Under the pieces are notes generated by a model. It ran no database searches. It had not been told where the DNA came from and saw only the letters and a list, made by a program, of their open reading frames with translations. Shown here in pieces: positions 15,033-25,300 of a stretch of DNA of 64,000 nucleotides; position 1 is the stretch's first letter, and each line of letters starts with the position of its first letter. This DNA comes from Hyphomicrobium sp. (lineage in GTDB: Bacteria; Pseudomonadota; Alphaproteobacteria; Rhizobiales; Hyphomicrobiaceae): the NCBI GenBank assembly GCA_019751875.1, contig JAIEMV010000002.1, forward strand, positions 372,001 to 436,000. The letters run 5' to 3'. Made by a program: the position numbers and the translations under genes.

Positions 15033-16339
15033 GGTTCATCCGCTATGATATGGAAGAACGATCCTGTCGAATGGCCACGCCGGGATCCAACCTCTTCGAC
15101 GGGAGAACCATTGGCATCGCAGACTTCGGCCAGAGGCTCGTCCGATTGCGCCACAACGCTGGCATAGTGAAACTCATGACCACGCAGCCGCGCACCTGCA
15201 ATCCTACCGGGAATCGGGGACAAGAGCCGGGCCACGCGATAACCAAGGTGCAATCGCCGCGCGGCAAAGCTCGTTTCCAGCCCCAGTAGCCCGGTCATCT
15301 CGTGGCGCATACCGTCTGCATCGACGAGGCCGCTACCCATCACCATGTATCCTCCACATTCGCCATGCACCGGCCGTGTGAGCGCAAAGGAACGCAGCCC
15401 ACTCTTGAACGTGCTGGCGGCCGCAAGAGGGCCAGCGTGCAGCTCCGGATAACCGCCGGGAAGCCAGCAGATATCGGCAGAGTTGCTTGGAGCCTCATCG
15501 GCGAGCGGCGAAAACAGAAGTATCTCGGCACCAGCCTCGCGCCAAGACTCCAGCAGGTGCGGATAAAGGAAGGAGAATGCAGCGTCTTTCGCCAGTGCGA
15601 TCCGTTGCCCCGGCGGCCGGCGGGGCACGCACGCAGCGGGCGTGGCCGGCAACGCAACGCTTGCCACTTGGAGCACTTTGTCCAGATCGATCCTCTCCGC
15701 CACGAGGACAGCCGCAGCGTCGATCGTTTCCTCGAGACGATCGTATTCCTGGGCTTGCACCAGGCCCAAGTGGCGCTCCGGCAATTCAATAGAGGTCTGC
15801 CGTGGCAAGACCCCGAATACGGTAAGGCCAGCCTCATCCATGCCCGCTCTTACCAAAGCCTCGTGGCGCGGACTTGCGATGCGGTTGAGGATCACTCCCG
15901 CAATCCGCACGCCAGCGCGAAATGCGCTCAGACCTTTAGCAATTGCTCCAGCTGTTTGCGCCTGCCCCGAAGGATCGATCACCAGAACCACCGGCCACCC
16001 CATTAGCGCAGCGATGTCAGCGCTTGCTCCTGTGCCGGCCGCACCTGAGCGCGCTACGCCGTCGAACAGCCCCATTGCGCCTTCGGCGATCGTAAGATCG
16101 CAGCCGCCGCTCCGTCCCGCTAGCTTCAGCAACGTCGCTTGATCCATGGCCCAGCTGTCCAGATTGAAGGACATGCGGCCAGACGCGGCTGCGTGAAATG
16201 CGGGGTCTATGTAATCCGGCCCGCATTTGAAGCACTGCACGTGCAGTCCTCGGCGTGAGAACGCTCTTGCGAGGGCCAGTGTCAATGTCGTTTTGCCCGT
16301 GCCGGATGCGGGTGCCGATATGACGAAGCCAGGAGGCAT
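15029..16339 (-). CDS. cobB: Hydrogenobyrinic/cobyrinic acid a,c-diamide synthase
   Basis: This 436-residue ATP- and glutamine-dependent amidotransferase amidates the a and c side chains. The N-terminal P-loop is ISAPASGTGKTTLTLALARAF, and the C-terminal class-I glutaminase-like domain has the nucleophile Cys in HGECGGYMVMG and a histidine in RGHEFHY. The ATG at 16339 overlaps the cobM stop by one base (TGATG); a TTG one codon earlier is possible. Its size is normal for the family. Confidence 0.95.
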   Translation of the reverse strand: MPPGFVISAPASGTGKTTLTLALARAFSRRGLHVQCFKCGPDYIDPAFHAAASGRMSFNLDSWAMDQATLLKLAGRSGGCDLTIAEGAMGLFDGVARSGAAGTGASADIAALMGWPVVLVIDPSGQAQTAGAIAKGLSAFRAGVRIAGVILNRIASPRHEALVRAGMDEAGLTVFGVLPRQTSIELPERHLGLVQAQEYDRLEETIDAAAVLVAERIDLDKVLQVASVALPATPAACVPRRPPGQRIALAKDAAFSFLYPHLLESWREAGAEILLFSPLADEAPSNSADICWLPGGYPELHAGPLAAASTFKSGLRSFALTRPVHGECGGYMVMGSGLVDADGMRHEMTGLLGLETSFAARRLHLGYRVARLLSPIPGRIAGARLRGHEFHYASVVAQSDEPLAEVCDANGSPVEEVGSRRGHSTGSFFHIIADEP

Positions 16340-17121
16340 CAACTGGTCTCCGGAAAGCGCGGCGCTGATCCGACCGGCCGATAGCGGCGGTCGTAGTCAC
16401 CCGCATAGAGACGGCTTTCGTCAAAGTCTTGCGCCGAGAGCGTTCTACCCACAAAGATAAGTGCTGTTCGCTCCAGTACTCCTTCAAGTTCGGTGCTCAC
16501 CGTGCCCAAAGTTGCGCGCACGATTTGTTGCTCAGGCCAACTCGCGCGCCATACGATGGCGACTGGACAGTCCGCCCCATAGTGCGGCGTCACCTCCGCA
16601 AGAACCTGATCGAGAACGTGGACGGAAAGATGAATCGCGAGCACGGCTCCCGTCGCTGCGAACGCAGATAGCGACTCGCCTTGGGGCATGGCGCTCGCGC
16701 GCCCGGATGTTCGCGTCAAGACGACCGATTGAGAAATTCCAGGCAGTGTCAACTCGCATTCCAGCGCTGCCGCAGCAGCCGCAAATGACGGCACACCGGG
16801 CGTGATTGAGACGGGGATGTCGAGTGCACGCAGGCGGCGCACTTGCTCCCCCATAGCAGACCAGATGGACAAGTCGCCTGAATGGAGGCGGGCAACGTCC
16901 TGACCCCGCCGATGTGCGGCATCTATTTCGCCCACGATGTCATCGAGCGACATCGGTGCAGTATTGACGACGCGAGCACCGGGCGGGCAATAGGCGAGGA
17001 TAGCTTCCGGGATAAGCGAACCGGCGTAAAGGCAGACCGGGCAAGAGGCGATCAGGTCGCGACCGCGCAGCGTTAAAAGGTCGGCAGCGCCAGGCCCCGC
17101 CCCAATGAAGTACACGGTCAT
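16339..17121 (-). CDS. cobM: Precorrin-4 C11-methyltransferase
   Basis: This 260-residue tetrapyrrole methylase methylates precorrin-4 at C-11. Motifs are [40 protein letters not shown] and [13 protein letters not shown]. The ATG at 17121 is chosen because the conserved N-terminus begins there; the longer frame adds unrelated residues. It lies 22 bp after cobL and overlaps cobB, so it is part of the same transcript. Confidence 0.95.
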   Translation of the reverse strand: MTVYFIGAGPGAADLLTLRGRDLIASCPVCLYAGSLIPEAILAYCPPGARVVNTAPMSLDDIVGEIDAAHRRGQDVARLHSGDLSIWSAMGEQVRRLRALDIPVSITPGVPSFAAAAAALECELTLPGISQSVVLTRTSGRASAMPQGESLSAFAATGAVLAIHLSVHVLDQVLAEVTPHYGADCPVAIVWRASWPEQQIVRATLGTVSTELEGVLERTALIFVGRTLSAQDFDESRLYAGDYDRRYRPVGSAPRFPETS

Positions 17122-17143
17122 GTGCCCTCTCCTGCGATCATGC

Positions 17144-18337
17144 TCATTTGCTCGTGCTCCATTGCACGATGGGGCGAACGGCCTGCCATGAGCGCATGCG
17201 CCCCAGTGGCTCGGCATGGCTGACCTCGAAGCGAACGAGATCTCCTCCATGCCTCGCGTGCAGATCGCTCAGCAGTGCCTGCGTTTCGAGAGCAACGGCA
17301 TGGGCGACGAAGCGCGTGCCATCGCGCATGATTGCCCAGATCGCTTGAAAATGCTCTGCTGTCAGCCCTCCGCCGGCGAAGACCGCGTCTGGGGCCGGCG
17401 GCCCTGCAAGCATCTGAGGCGATGAACCTTCCACGACGCTGATCCTATGAGATAGGCCAAAAGCGGCAGCGTTCTCGCGAATGTTTGCAGCCCTCGCGGC
17501 TTGTTGTTCGATCGCCACTGCGATCCCGCCAGCGAGTGCCCACTCGACCGAGACGGAACCTGAGCCTGCTCCGATATCCCAGAGCAACTCCCCGGGCCGC
17601 GGCGCAAGTGCCGACAGCGCGAACGCACGGCTGTGGCGCTTCGTGATTTGTCCGTCGTGGACAAACAGATCGTCTGCTAGTCCGCCCACACGCGGCAGGC
17701 CAAGAGGTCCTCTTGTGTCGAGCGCCACTGCAACCGGCGCACGGAACTGTGCTGACGGACCAGCTAATGCAATGAAGTTCGCAACCGTCTCACTTGGTCC
17801 GCCGAGCGCGGAGAGGGCAGTCACGGCTGTCTGCCCCCAGCCTTTCAGATCAAGCCACTGGCAAAGCGAAACGACCGCCTCTCCATCGCGCAGTAGACAG
17901 ATGACGCGCACACCGTGCGAGAGGACCGGCACAAGACGCTCGAATGGGGCGGCATGAAGTCCGAGGCATATGGTATCTTCCAGCTTCCACCCGAGCCGCG
18001 CCGCTGCAAGCGAGAACGTAGACGGTACAGGAAAGGCTACCCACTCTCCGGATTGGAGTTGCCCGGCAAGACTGCCGCCTGCTCCGAACCAGAACGGATC
18101 GCCGGAGGCCAGCACTGCTACTTTACGGCCACGTATGGCCAGAACAGGCGCAGTATCAAACGGAACGGCCCACAACCTGCCTCGCTCGCCTGCACACGCA
18201 AGTTCGAGATGCCGCGCGCCGCCAAACACGACCTCAGCCGCATCGAGCGCCTTGCGGCTTGCCAACGTCAGCCCTGCAAGGCCATCCTCTCCGATACCGA
18301 TAATCGATAGCCACGGAACAACCGGAGTATCATGCAT
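17144..18337 (-). CDS. cobL: Precorrin-6B C5,15-methyltransferase (decarboxylating)
   Basis: This 397-residue bifunctional enzyme has an N-terminal C-5 methylase (about 1-200, CbiE-like, with [13 protein letters not shown] and [11 protein letters not shown]) and a C-terminal C-15 methylase/decarboxylase (about 215-397, CbiT-like, with [17 protein letters not shown] as the SAM-binding loop). The ATG at 18337 starts [14 protein letters not shown]. It overlaps the first codon of the oppositely directed cobK, so its promoter must lie inside cobK. Confidence 0.95.
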   Translation of the reverse strand: MHDTPVVPWLSIIGIGEDGLAGLTLASRKALDAAEVVFGGARHLELACAGERGRLWAVPFDTAPVLAIRGRKVAVLASGDPFWFGAGGSLAGQLQSGEWVAFPVPSTFSLAAARLGWKLEDTICLGLHAAPFERLVPVLSHGVRVICLLRDGEAVVSLCQWLDLKGWGQTAVTALSALGGPSETVANFIALAGPSAQFRAPVAVALDTRGPLGLPRVGGLADDLFVHDGQITKRHSRAFALSALAPRPGELLWDIGAGSGSVSVEWALAGGIAVAIEQQAARAANIRENAAAFGLSHRISVVEGSSPQMLAGPPAPDAVFAGGGLTAEHFQAIWAIMRDGTRFVAHAVALETQALLSDLHARHGGDLVRFEVSHAEPLGRMRSWQAVRPIVQWSTSK

Positions 18338-19085
18338 GATGCGCATCCTCATCCTGGGAGGTACGAGTGATGCTAACGCTTTGGCGAGAGCGGCGGCGGC
18401 GGCGCGGCTGGACGCGATCTATTCCTATGCCGGCCGTACCCTGGTGCCTGTCAACCAACCGCTTCCGGTGCGCACAGGCGGATTCGGGGGTGCGCATGGG
18501 CTTGCGCGCTACCTTCATGACGAAGGCATCACGCACGTCGTCGACGCCACCCACCCCTTTGCTGATACGATGAGCCGGAACGCGATGGAGGCGTGCGTTG
18601 CTGCCGGTGTGCCTTTGATCGCTCTTGTCCGGCCCCAGTGGACACAGGGTCCGCACGATCACTGGATTACGGTCCCAGATCTGGCGGGTGCTGCGTCCGC
18701 TTTGCCTGACGAGTCGACGTGCGTGTTTCTCGCCATAGGCCGGCAGCACCTGCAGGAGTTCGCGGCAAAGCCGCAGCACCGCTATATTTTGCGCTTCGTC
18801 GATGAGCCCGACGGACAGCTGCCACTGCCGCAATCGGAAGTGATCGTCGCGCGGGGACCCTTCACCGAAGAGGGGGACCTGGACCTGATGCGCTCGCGGC
18901 ATGTCGCCTGGGTCGTTACACGAAATTCCGGCGGATCCGGCGCCCGTGCCAAGATCGATGCGGCAAGGCGCATGGAAATACCCGTTGTTATGATCTCGCG
19001 CCCAGACATGCCTGGACGGCACACGGTTGCCACGGCCGGCGAGGTGATGGCATGGCTCAATCATGAGACCTGCCTGGGCGCGTAA
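18336..19085 (+). CDS. cobK: Precorrin-6A reductase
   Basis: This 249-residue NADPH-dependent enzyme reduces precorrin-6A to 6B. It has the N-terminal LILGGTSDANALA nucleotide-binding loop, the VVDATHPFADTMS motif and the C-terminal TRNSGGSGARAKIDAAR. The ATG at 18336 (a second follows at once) shares bases with the cobL start on the other strand, and its 3' end overlaps cobJ by 25 bp. It is the only rightward gene between 10089 and 27250, so a leftward cobJ transcript that reads through would be antisense to it. Confidence 0.95.
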   Translation: MMRILILGGTSDANALARAAAAARLDAIYSYAGRTLVPVNQPLPVRTGGFGGAHGLARYLHDEGITHVVDATHPFADTMSRNAMEACVAAGVPLIALVRPQWTQGPHDHWITVPDLAGAASALPDESTCVFLAIGRQHLQEFAAKPQHRYILRFVDEPDGQLPLPQSEVIVARGPFTEEGDLDLMRSRHVAWVVTRNSGGSGARAKIDAARRMEIPVVMISRPDMPGRHTVATAGEVMAWLNHETCLGA

Positions 19086-19795
19086 AGCCAGCGGCCCACG
19101 CGGCGCGTTTCGGCATTGCAAACGATCACGATCGTTCGCATGTCTGCCAAATCTGCCCTTGCGTCCTGTAAAGTGTGCACCTCAATTCGCTCGTGCGGTG
19201 TCGTGACCGCGCGCGCAAATACGACAAGCCTGCTGGCGGCACCGGCTTCTCTCAGTATTTCCAGCGCGCGCGCAAACCCCGCCGGCCGGCTGGCGGAACG
19301 TGGATTGTAGAGAGCGATTGCAAAGCCCGCTTCCGCCGCGAGCCGTAAGCGCTTTTCGATAAGGGCCCAAGGCTTGAGGTTGTCCGAAAGGTTGATTGCA
19401 CAGAAGTCATGACCGAGCGGCGCACCGATACGCGCCGCCGCGGCGAGCATTGCTGTGACGCCAGGAAGAACGCGGATGTCGAGTCGCTGCCACTCTGGAA
19501 CGGCTTCGACAGCTTCGAAGACTGCCGCGGCCATGGCGAAAACCCCAGGATCACCCGACGACACAATAACGGCCCGGCCACCGGAAGCAGCGATCTGCAG
19601 GCCCGCACGCGCGCGCGCAATTTCCTCGCGGTTGTCCGATTGGTGGAGTTTCAATCCAGGACGAGGGGTAATGCGCGCCACATAAGGAGCATAGCCGAGC
19701 ACATCCGTGGCATTGGCAAGCGATTGAACAACCTCAGGAGTGATAAGGGTGTCCGATCCCGGCCCGAGCCCGGCCACGACGAGAGAGCCGGTCAT
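19061..19795 (-). CDS. cobJ: Precorrin-3B C17-methyltransferase
   Basis: This 244-residue methylase carries out C-17 methylation and ring contraction of precorrin-3B. It has LVVAGLGPGSDTLITPEV at the N-terminus, LGYAPYVAR, VSSGDPGVFAMAAAV and VLPGVTAMLAAAAR. The ATG at 19795 overlaps the cobI stop by 4 nt. The gene ends within the 3' end of cobK on the opposite strand. It is the last gene of the riboswitch-2 operon. Confidence 0.95.
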   Translation of the reverse strand: MTGSLVVAGLGPGSDTLITPEVVQSLANATDVLGYAPYVARITPRPGLKLHQSDNREEIARARAGLQIAASGGRAVIVSSGDPGVFAMAAAVFEAVEAVPEWQRLDIRVLPGVTAMLAAAARIGAPLGHDFCAINLSDNLKPWALIEKRLRLAAEAGFAIALYNPRSASRPAGFARALEILREAGAASRLVVFARAVTTPHERIEVHTLQDARADLADMRTIVIVCNAETRRVGRWLYAPRQVS

Positions 19796-20523
19796 TCTGC
19801 CGTCTCCGGACGCCGGCCATTGCCATGTACCAACACGATTGCGAAATAAGGGCTGACATTGTCTTCGATCTCGCTCAACCGTGCGACGCGCTGATCCGGC
19901 ATGGTGCCCCGCTCCACGAGCCAAGCGTCGTCCAACCGGCCAGCGGCTTCGAGTGCGCGGCGGATCTTCGCAAGATTGCGGCCAGTCTTCATGACGACCA
20001 ACGCGTCGGACCCTGTCATGTGCCGGGCGAGGGCGTCCTCCGGCATCGTACCCATGACAACCGTCATCACGTCGTCGCCCCAGGTCATTGGAACGCCTGT
20101 CACGTTCCAGCATCCCGTCATGCCGGGTATGCCAGGAACGACTTCCAGCTGCGCGCGCCCTTGAAGGCGCACGAACAAATGCATGAAAGAACCGTAGAAG
20201 AAGGGATCACCTTCACAAAGAACGACGATGTCGCGCGCGCGCGCCAAGTCTTCGATGCGTTCAGCCCAATCGTCGTAAAAGCTGGCGAGAATGCTGTTAT
20301 AGTCTGAGCTATCGAACGGAAGCTCGGTGGTGACCGGGTATTCCATGGCGTACTCGTTGACATTCGGCGCGAGCATACCTTCGACAATGCGCCTCGCTTG
20401 ACCAGGACGGCCCTTCTTTCGGAAGTAAGCGATATGGCTTGCGGTGCGGATCAACCGATCCGCGCGGACACTCATCAATTCCGGATCTCCAGGCCCCAGC
20501 CCGCAGCAGATGACACGGCCCAT
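19792..20523 (-). CDS. cobI: Precorrin-2 C20-methyltransferase
   Basis: This 243-residue methylase adds the C-20 methyl to precorrin-2. Family motifs are VICCGLGPGDPELMSV, IAYFRKKGRPGQAR, VVLCEGDPFFYGSFMHL and VVPGIPGMTGCWN. It sits 2 bp after cobH and overlaps cobJ, in the order G-H-I-J. Length and start are standard. Confidence 0.95.
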   Translation of the reverse strand: MGRVICCGLGPGDPELMSVRADRLIRTASHIAYFRKKGRPGQARRIVEGMLAPNVNEYAMEYPVTTELPFDSSDYNSILASFYDDWAERIEDLARARDIVVLCEGDPFFYGSFMHLFVRLQGRAQLEVVPGIPGMTGCWNVTGVPMTWGDDVMTVVMGTMPEDALARHMTGSDALVVMKTGRNLAKIRRALEAAGRLDDAWLVERGTMPDQRVARLSEIEDNVSPYFAIVLVHGNGRRPETAE

Positions 20524-20525
20524 GG

Positions 20526-21155
20526 TTATTCGCGCCTCGTCGCCAGGGCATTGACGGCCGCAACCGTGATGGCCGATCCGCCCAGACGGCCCATCACCGA
20601 TAGAGCGGGTGCCGGAGGCGACTGCATCAGCGCGGCCTTGGACTCGGCCGCGCCGACAAACCCGACTGGACAGCCGATAATCGCTGCAGGACGAGGACAG
20701 GACGCGTCCAAGAGCATATTCAGCAGGTGAAAAAGGGCGGTCGGAGCGTTGCCTATGGCGACGATGGCTCCGTCCAAATGCGGCCGCCAGAGTTCGAGTG
20801 CCGCCGCCGAGCGGGTGTTGCCCATTTCCTCCGCAAGCTTGGACACACGCGCATCGCCAAGTGTGCAGATGACCGCATTATTCGCCGGCAAGCGCGCGCG
20901 TGTGATGCCTTCCGAGACCATCCGGGCATCGCAAAGAATGGGAGCCCCGTGCTCCAAAGCTGCGCGCGCTGTGGCCGCCATACCCGCTGTAAAGCGCACA
21001 TGAGCCTCGAGGCCTACCATGCCGGCCGCATGTATCATGCGCACGACAACCTGCTCCTCCTCGGGCGTAAAACGCGTAAGGTCGGCTTCTGCACGGATGG
21101 TGGCGAAGGACTGCCGGTAGATGGCCGCGCCGTTCGTCTCATAGGTGTGAACCAT
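20526..21155 (-). CDS. cobH: Precorrin-8X methylmutase
   Basis: This 209-residue mutase moves the methyl group from C-11 to C-12 to form hydrogenobyrinic acid. It contains RMIHAAGMVGLE with the likely catalytic His, GAPILCDARMVSEGI, and GNAPTALFHLL. The C-terminal region has IIGCPVGFVGAAESK. The ATG at 21155 shares a base with the cobG stop; the upstream extension of the frame lies inside cobG and is not coding here. Confidence 0.95.
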   Translation of the reverse strand: MVHTYETNGAAIYRQSFATIRAEADLTRFTPEEEQVVVRMIHAAGMVGLEAHVRFTAGMAATARAALEHGAPILCDARMVSEGITRARLPANNAVICTLGDARVSKLAEEMGNTRSAAALELWRPHLDGAIVAIGNAPTALFHLLNMLLDASCPRPAAIIGCPVGFVGAAESKAALMQSPPAPALSVMGRLGGSAITVAAVNALATRRE

Positions 21156-22312
21156 CACGACCCTCCAAGATAGAGGGCCGGGTCTGAGATGATCTGGCTG
21201 GCACTCAGTCCGGTGACCACCGCGTGATCTGATGCTGTACCGTTCGGGATCAGGCCGAAGCCACTGGCGGTCGCGACTAGGGTAACGGCCCGGCGCGAGC
21301 AGGCGCATCCCTTTGCGCATCCTGAAACGTGGAGAGTAGCACCTTCAGGGACGAAGGCGGCGAGCTGACGCGCCAGGGAGCGCGTTTCAGAGCACGCTTG
21401 CGGACACCACGGCGCGCCCGTGCACGCCTCGACGCGAAGCAGGGGATCATCAGCTCGAGTAACGAGATCCAACCCGGCAGGCATTTCATGAGCCGACGGC
21501 AGAAATATCATTCGCCACGGCGTCATGCGCAGTTCAGGAGCGCGACGTGCAAGTTCTTCAAGCGTGTCCGCGTGCATTGATCCGAACGGCACGCCGACGA
21601 GCACGCCGCCTGCGGTGTAGCCAGGTTGGGGTTGCCGTGCCGGAACAACGGGTTGTATCCCTCCTGACAGCGCGTGCGGAAGGGTTGCCCCATTGCGCAT
21701 GTGAGCCGCCATGCGACCGCGCCCGCCGGTCATTCCGCCCGATTCGACAAACCATTTAGCCACGGCCAGCGCTGTGGCAGACGCCTCGCTTGCTTTGACC
21801 GCGAGTCCGCATTCCGCTCCATCCGGTCGCACGATGAGACATTGGCCGGCACCTCTCTCGATGCGGATGTCTGCCGGTACCTGATCGAGAACACGCTCAC
21901 GCCCGCAATCGATCGCGAAGCCGAACTTTCCCGGCAAGACGATGTTGCTGGATGCGAGCGCAGTTTCCAGTTCTTCCGCCAAGATACGTTCAAGGCCTTT
22001 CTCACTCCAGAAGGGTGAAACGACGATATTGCGCCGTGATTCCGCGAGCGCATCAGGATCCAGAAGCCCAAGAGCAGCCAAGGCAGAGAGCAGCGCACCG
22101 TGACTTTCAGGACGAACGCCACGCAATTGCAAATTGGCTCTCGATGAAAGGTCGATCTGGCCGCTGCCGTACTCCCGGGCCGCCTGTGCAACGCCAGATG
22201 CCTGGGCCGCAGAAAAACGCCCCGCGTGGGGCCGCACGCGCACGACTAGACCATCGCCCGACATCATCGGCCGTAGCGCGCCCGGGCACCAGCCTTTGAT
22301 CTCGAAAGTCAT
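21155..22312 (-). CDS. cobG: Precorrin-3B synthase (O2-dependent, Fe-S/sirohaem-like)
   Basis: This 385-residue enzyme of the nitrite/sulfite reductase-like family performs the oxygen-dependent C-20 hydroxylation and lactone formation that defines the aerobic pathway. Ferredoxin-like halves are seen in DGLVVRVRPHAGR and the SSRANLQLRGV motif. Four-cysteine cluster ligands appear in CTGAPWCPQACSETR and SGCAKGCACS. The start at 22312 gives a 4-nt overlap with cobN. Confidence 0.95.
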   Translation of the reverse strand: MTFEIKGWCPGALRPMMSGDGLVVRVRPHAGRFSAAQASGVAQAAREYGSGQIDLSSRANLQLRGVRPESHGALLSALAALGLLDPDALAESRRNIVVSPFWSEKGLERILAEELETALASSNIVLPGKFGFAIDCGRERVLDQVPADIRIERGAGQCLIVRPDGAECGLAVKASEASATALAVAKWFVESGGMTGGRGRMAAHMRNGATLPHALSGGIQPVVPARQPQPGYTAGGVLVGVPFGSMHADTLEELARRAPELRMTPWRMIFLPSAHEMPAGLDLVTRADDPLLRVEACTGAPWCPQACSETRSLARQLAAFVPEGATLHVSGCAKGCACSRRAVTLVATASGFGLIPNGTASDHAVVTGLSASQIISDPALYLGGS

Positions 22313-25300
22313 GAGGCCTCCTTCAAGGACGCCACGATGGAGTTGCGCCGTGTCTTCCAAAGCGCCGCTTCGTCCAAGCGCCGGAAACAAGACAACATCG
22401 CTGCCAGAGCGGCGGGATTTTCGCGTTCGAGGAACGCGCGGACATCATCGCGTGCCAAAGTAGCATCGTAGTACAGATCGAACAGGTGTGCGGGCACGGA
22501 ATCCGACAGCTGCGCAAAGGCTGCCATGTGCTCGAGTGTTGCTGCGATTTCGGCGGCGCCCCTGAAGCCGTGAGCCATCATGCCGGCAATCCAACCCGGG
22601 TTGGCGGCGCGGGCGCGGACGACGCGTGCGATTTCTTCAGTGAGCGTGCGCGCGCGCGGCGCCCCCGGGCGCGTAGCATCCAGATGATAAAGGGTGGGAG
22701 GTGGAGCGCCGACGGCTGCCGAAGCTGCCGCAAAACCCGCTTCGTGAACGGCGTAGTCGGCAGCCAGCAGCAGATCGGTTTCAGGCAGATCTTGCATATG
22801 AACAAATGCATCCGCGCCCCTCACCCGCTTTTCGATGGCGGCACGATCAGGCCGGCTCGTTCCATCGGCACCGATTGACCATGACGACGCGGACAGCCAT
22901 GCGTCCCCCGCTGCTGTCCGGGCATCGGGTGAAAACTTGTCGAGCAGATCGGTCATACCCGCACCGTACTGCCCCGGCTTGGGCCCAAATACTCGCGCAA
23001 TGCGAAGCGTGTAAGGGTTGTCGTCACCTTCCCAATCGCGTTTGGCAAGTGCGTCGGCTCCCGCTTCGAACAGTTGCGCCAATGCAGGGAAAACGTCGCG
23101 AAACAATCCCGAAACGCGCAGCGTGATATCGATCCGTGGTCTGTTCAGCATAGCTGAAGGCAGCACCTCGAAACCCGAGACGCGTTCCGATCCTTCGTCC
23201 CACCGGGGCGCCAACCCTGCCAGATGCAAGGCCATAGCAAAATCTTCTCCCGCGGTCCGCATGCTCGCCGAACCCCACAAATCGACGACAAGACCTTTCG
23301 GCCATTCACCGTGATCCTGCAGGTGACGGCGTAACAGTTCCTCCGCCAGCTTTATTCCCTGGGCATGCGCGGCCCTCGTCGGGACAGCCCTTGGATCGAC
23401 AGCGTAGAGATTTCTTCCAGTCGGCAGCACATCGGCGCGGCCACGGTTTGGTGAGCCGGCTGGTCCAGGCGCAATCCGCTGACCAGAAAGAGCTGACAGA
23501 ACTGCGTCGCGCTCTTGTGCTCCGCACGCATTGCGTCCGAAGACGTGCAACCCTTCGCCATACTGGCTTTCCTTCAAATCGCAGACGAAGCGGTCGATGC
23601 GCACGATGGCTTCAGCGGGCGAAGCTGATGCAGCGAGGCCAAGATCTTCTTCGACGCCTGCGGCCTGGGCTTCACGGCGTATGGCAGCGATGAGCCGTTG
23701 GCGCCGCGCAGGGTCGAGCCCGTCGGCAGTAGAATATTCGTCAAGCAAGCGCTCTAGGCGCACTAGCCCTTCTGGCAGCGCCGATGCGGAAAGCGGCGGG
23801 GGCAGATGGCCTATGGTCACGGCGCCGATGCGCCGCTTTGCTTGCGCCGCTTCGCCGGGATCGTTGACGATGAATGGGTAGATGACTGGGATTTGACCAA
23901 TCAGCGCTTCAGGCCAGCACGTTTCTGATAAGGCAACGGACTTTCCGGGGAGCCATTCGAGAGTGCCATGTGCCCCCATGTGAACGAGCGCGTGCAGTTG
24001 CAGCGATTGTAGCCAGAGGTAGAAGGCGACGTAGGAGTGCCGGGGGGTACGGGTCAGATCGTGATAGTCATCGTCGCGTGCTTTGACATCGCCGCGCTCG
24101 GGCTGGACTGCAACCAGACAATTCCCCCGCCGGACGGCCGTGAAATGAAAGGCGCCGTCTCGGCAAGCAGGATCAATTTCGGGATCGCCCCATGCGCGGT
24201 CCAAAGCTTGCTGCAGAGGCGTTGGCAGGCCGCTAAGGCGGTCTCTGTACGCACTCAACGGCCAGGAGAGCGTTGCTCGAGTTAAAGCATCGCCGAGCGC
24301 GTCGCCCGCAACAGCCCGGTAGCCTGCGGCCGCGAGATCGAGCAAGAGCGCCTCGGTGGAGGCGAGCGCGTCCAGCCCGACCGCGTGTGCGATCTGGTGA
24401 GGCCGGCCCGGATAACTAGACAGGACAATGGCGAGCCGCTTATCGCAGGCTGGCGTTTGTGAAAGGCGGTACCAAGATGCAACGCGCCGCGCCGCTGCGG
24501 AGACGCGGCCTGCGTCCGCACGATGCGCGAAATGCGAAAACTGCAAGTCGGGGTCGCGCCGTCCCGGCGACTTGAAACTCACGACGCCAGCAAAGAGGCG
24601 TCCATCGACTTCGGGGAGGACGACGTGCATAGCCAGATCCGCGGGGGAAAGACCTCGCGCGGACTGCGCCCAATCGCGGCGGCGTGCCGTAGATAGGGCC
24701 ACCTGGAAGACCGGACAACGCGGGACGTCAAAAGGCGTCTCGCCTGCTTCATTCTTAGCGGAGAAGGCCGTGGCGTTGACGATGACCGAGGGCGGCGACT
24801 CGCGAATATGATCCGCAAGCCACGATGCGACTCCTGGGGCCTTGAGCGACGGCATGAAGGCGCCGTAGGCCTCAAATCCTTCGACTTCGAGCGCAGCAAT
24901 CAAGGCGTCGACTGGCGCCGTATCGGCCGCCGTCAGGTAGGAGCGGTAGAAGGCGACAAGCGCACGTGGACGGGCTGCAGGCTGCGGCGGAGCAGGGATA
25001 GCCCCCTTGACGGGGTCATAGAAGCCATAGTCGTCTATGGCGGTCTCGCCGAAGAACGCCCCAGGATAGAGGCCAGAAGCGAGTGCCAATTGCGAGAGCG
25101 CGGCGTGGGCCGCAACGGCACCACCCACATCACACAATGCCTTCAGCTGGCGCAGTGTCGATGCGGGCAAAGTCGACAAAGCATCGAGACGGTCGTCGTC
25201 ACGTCCATCCGCCGGAAGAACGGCAAGTGCTATGCCTCGCTGGCGCGCCAAGTTTGCGAGTGCGGCAAGCCCGTAAGGCCAATAGCTTTCCCCGCCGATG

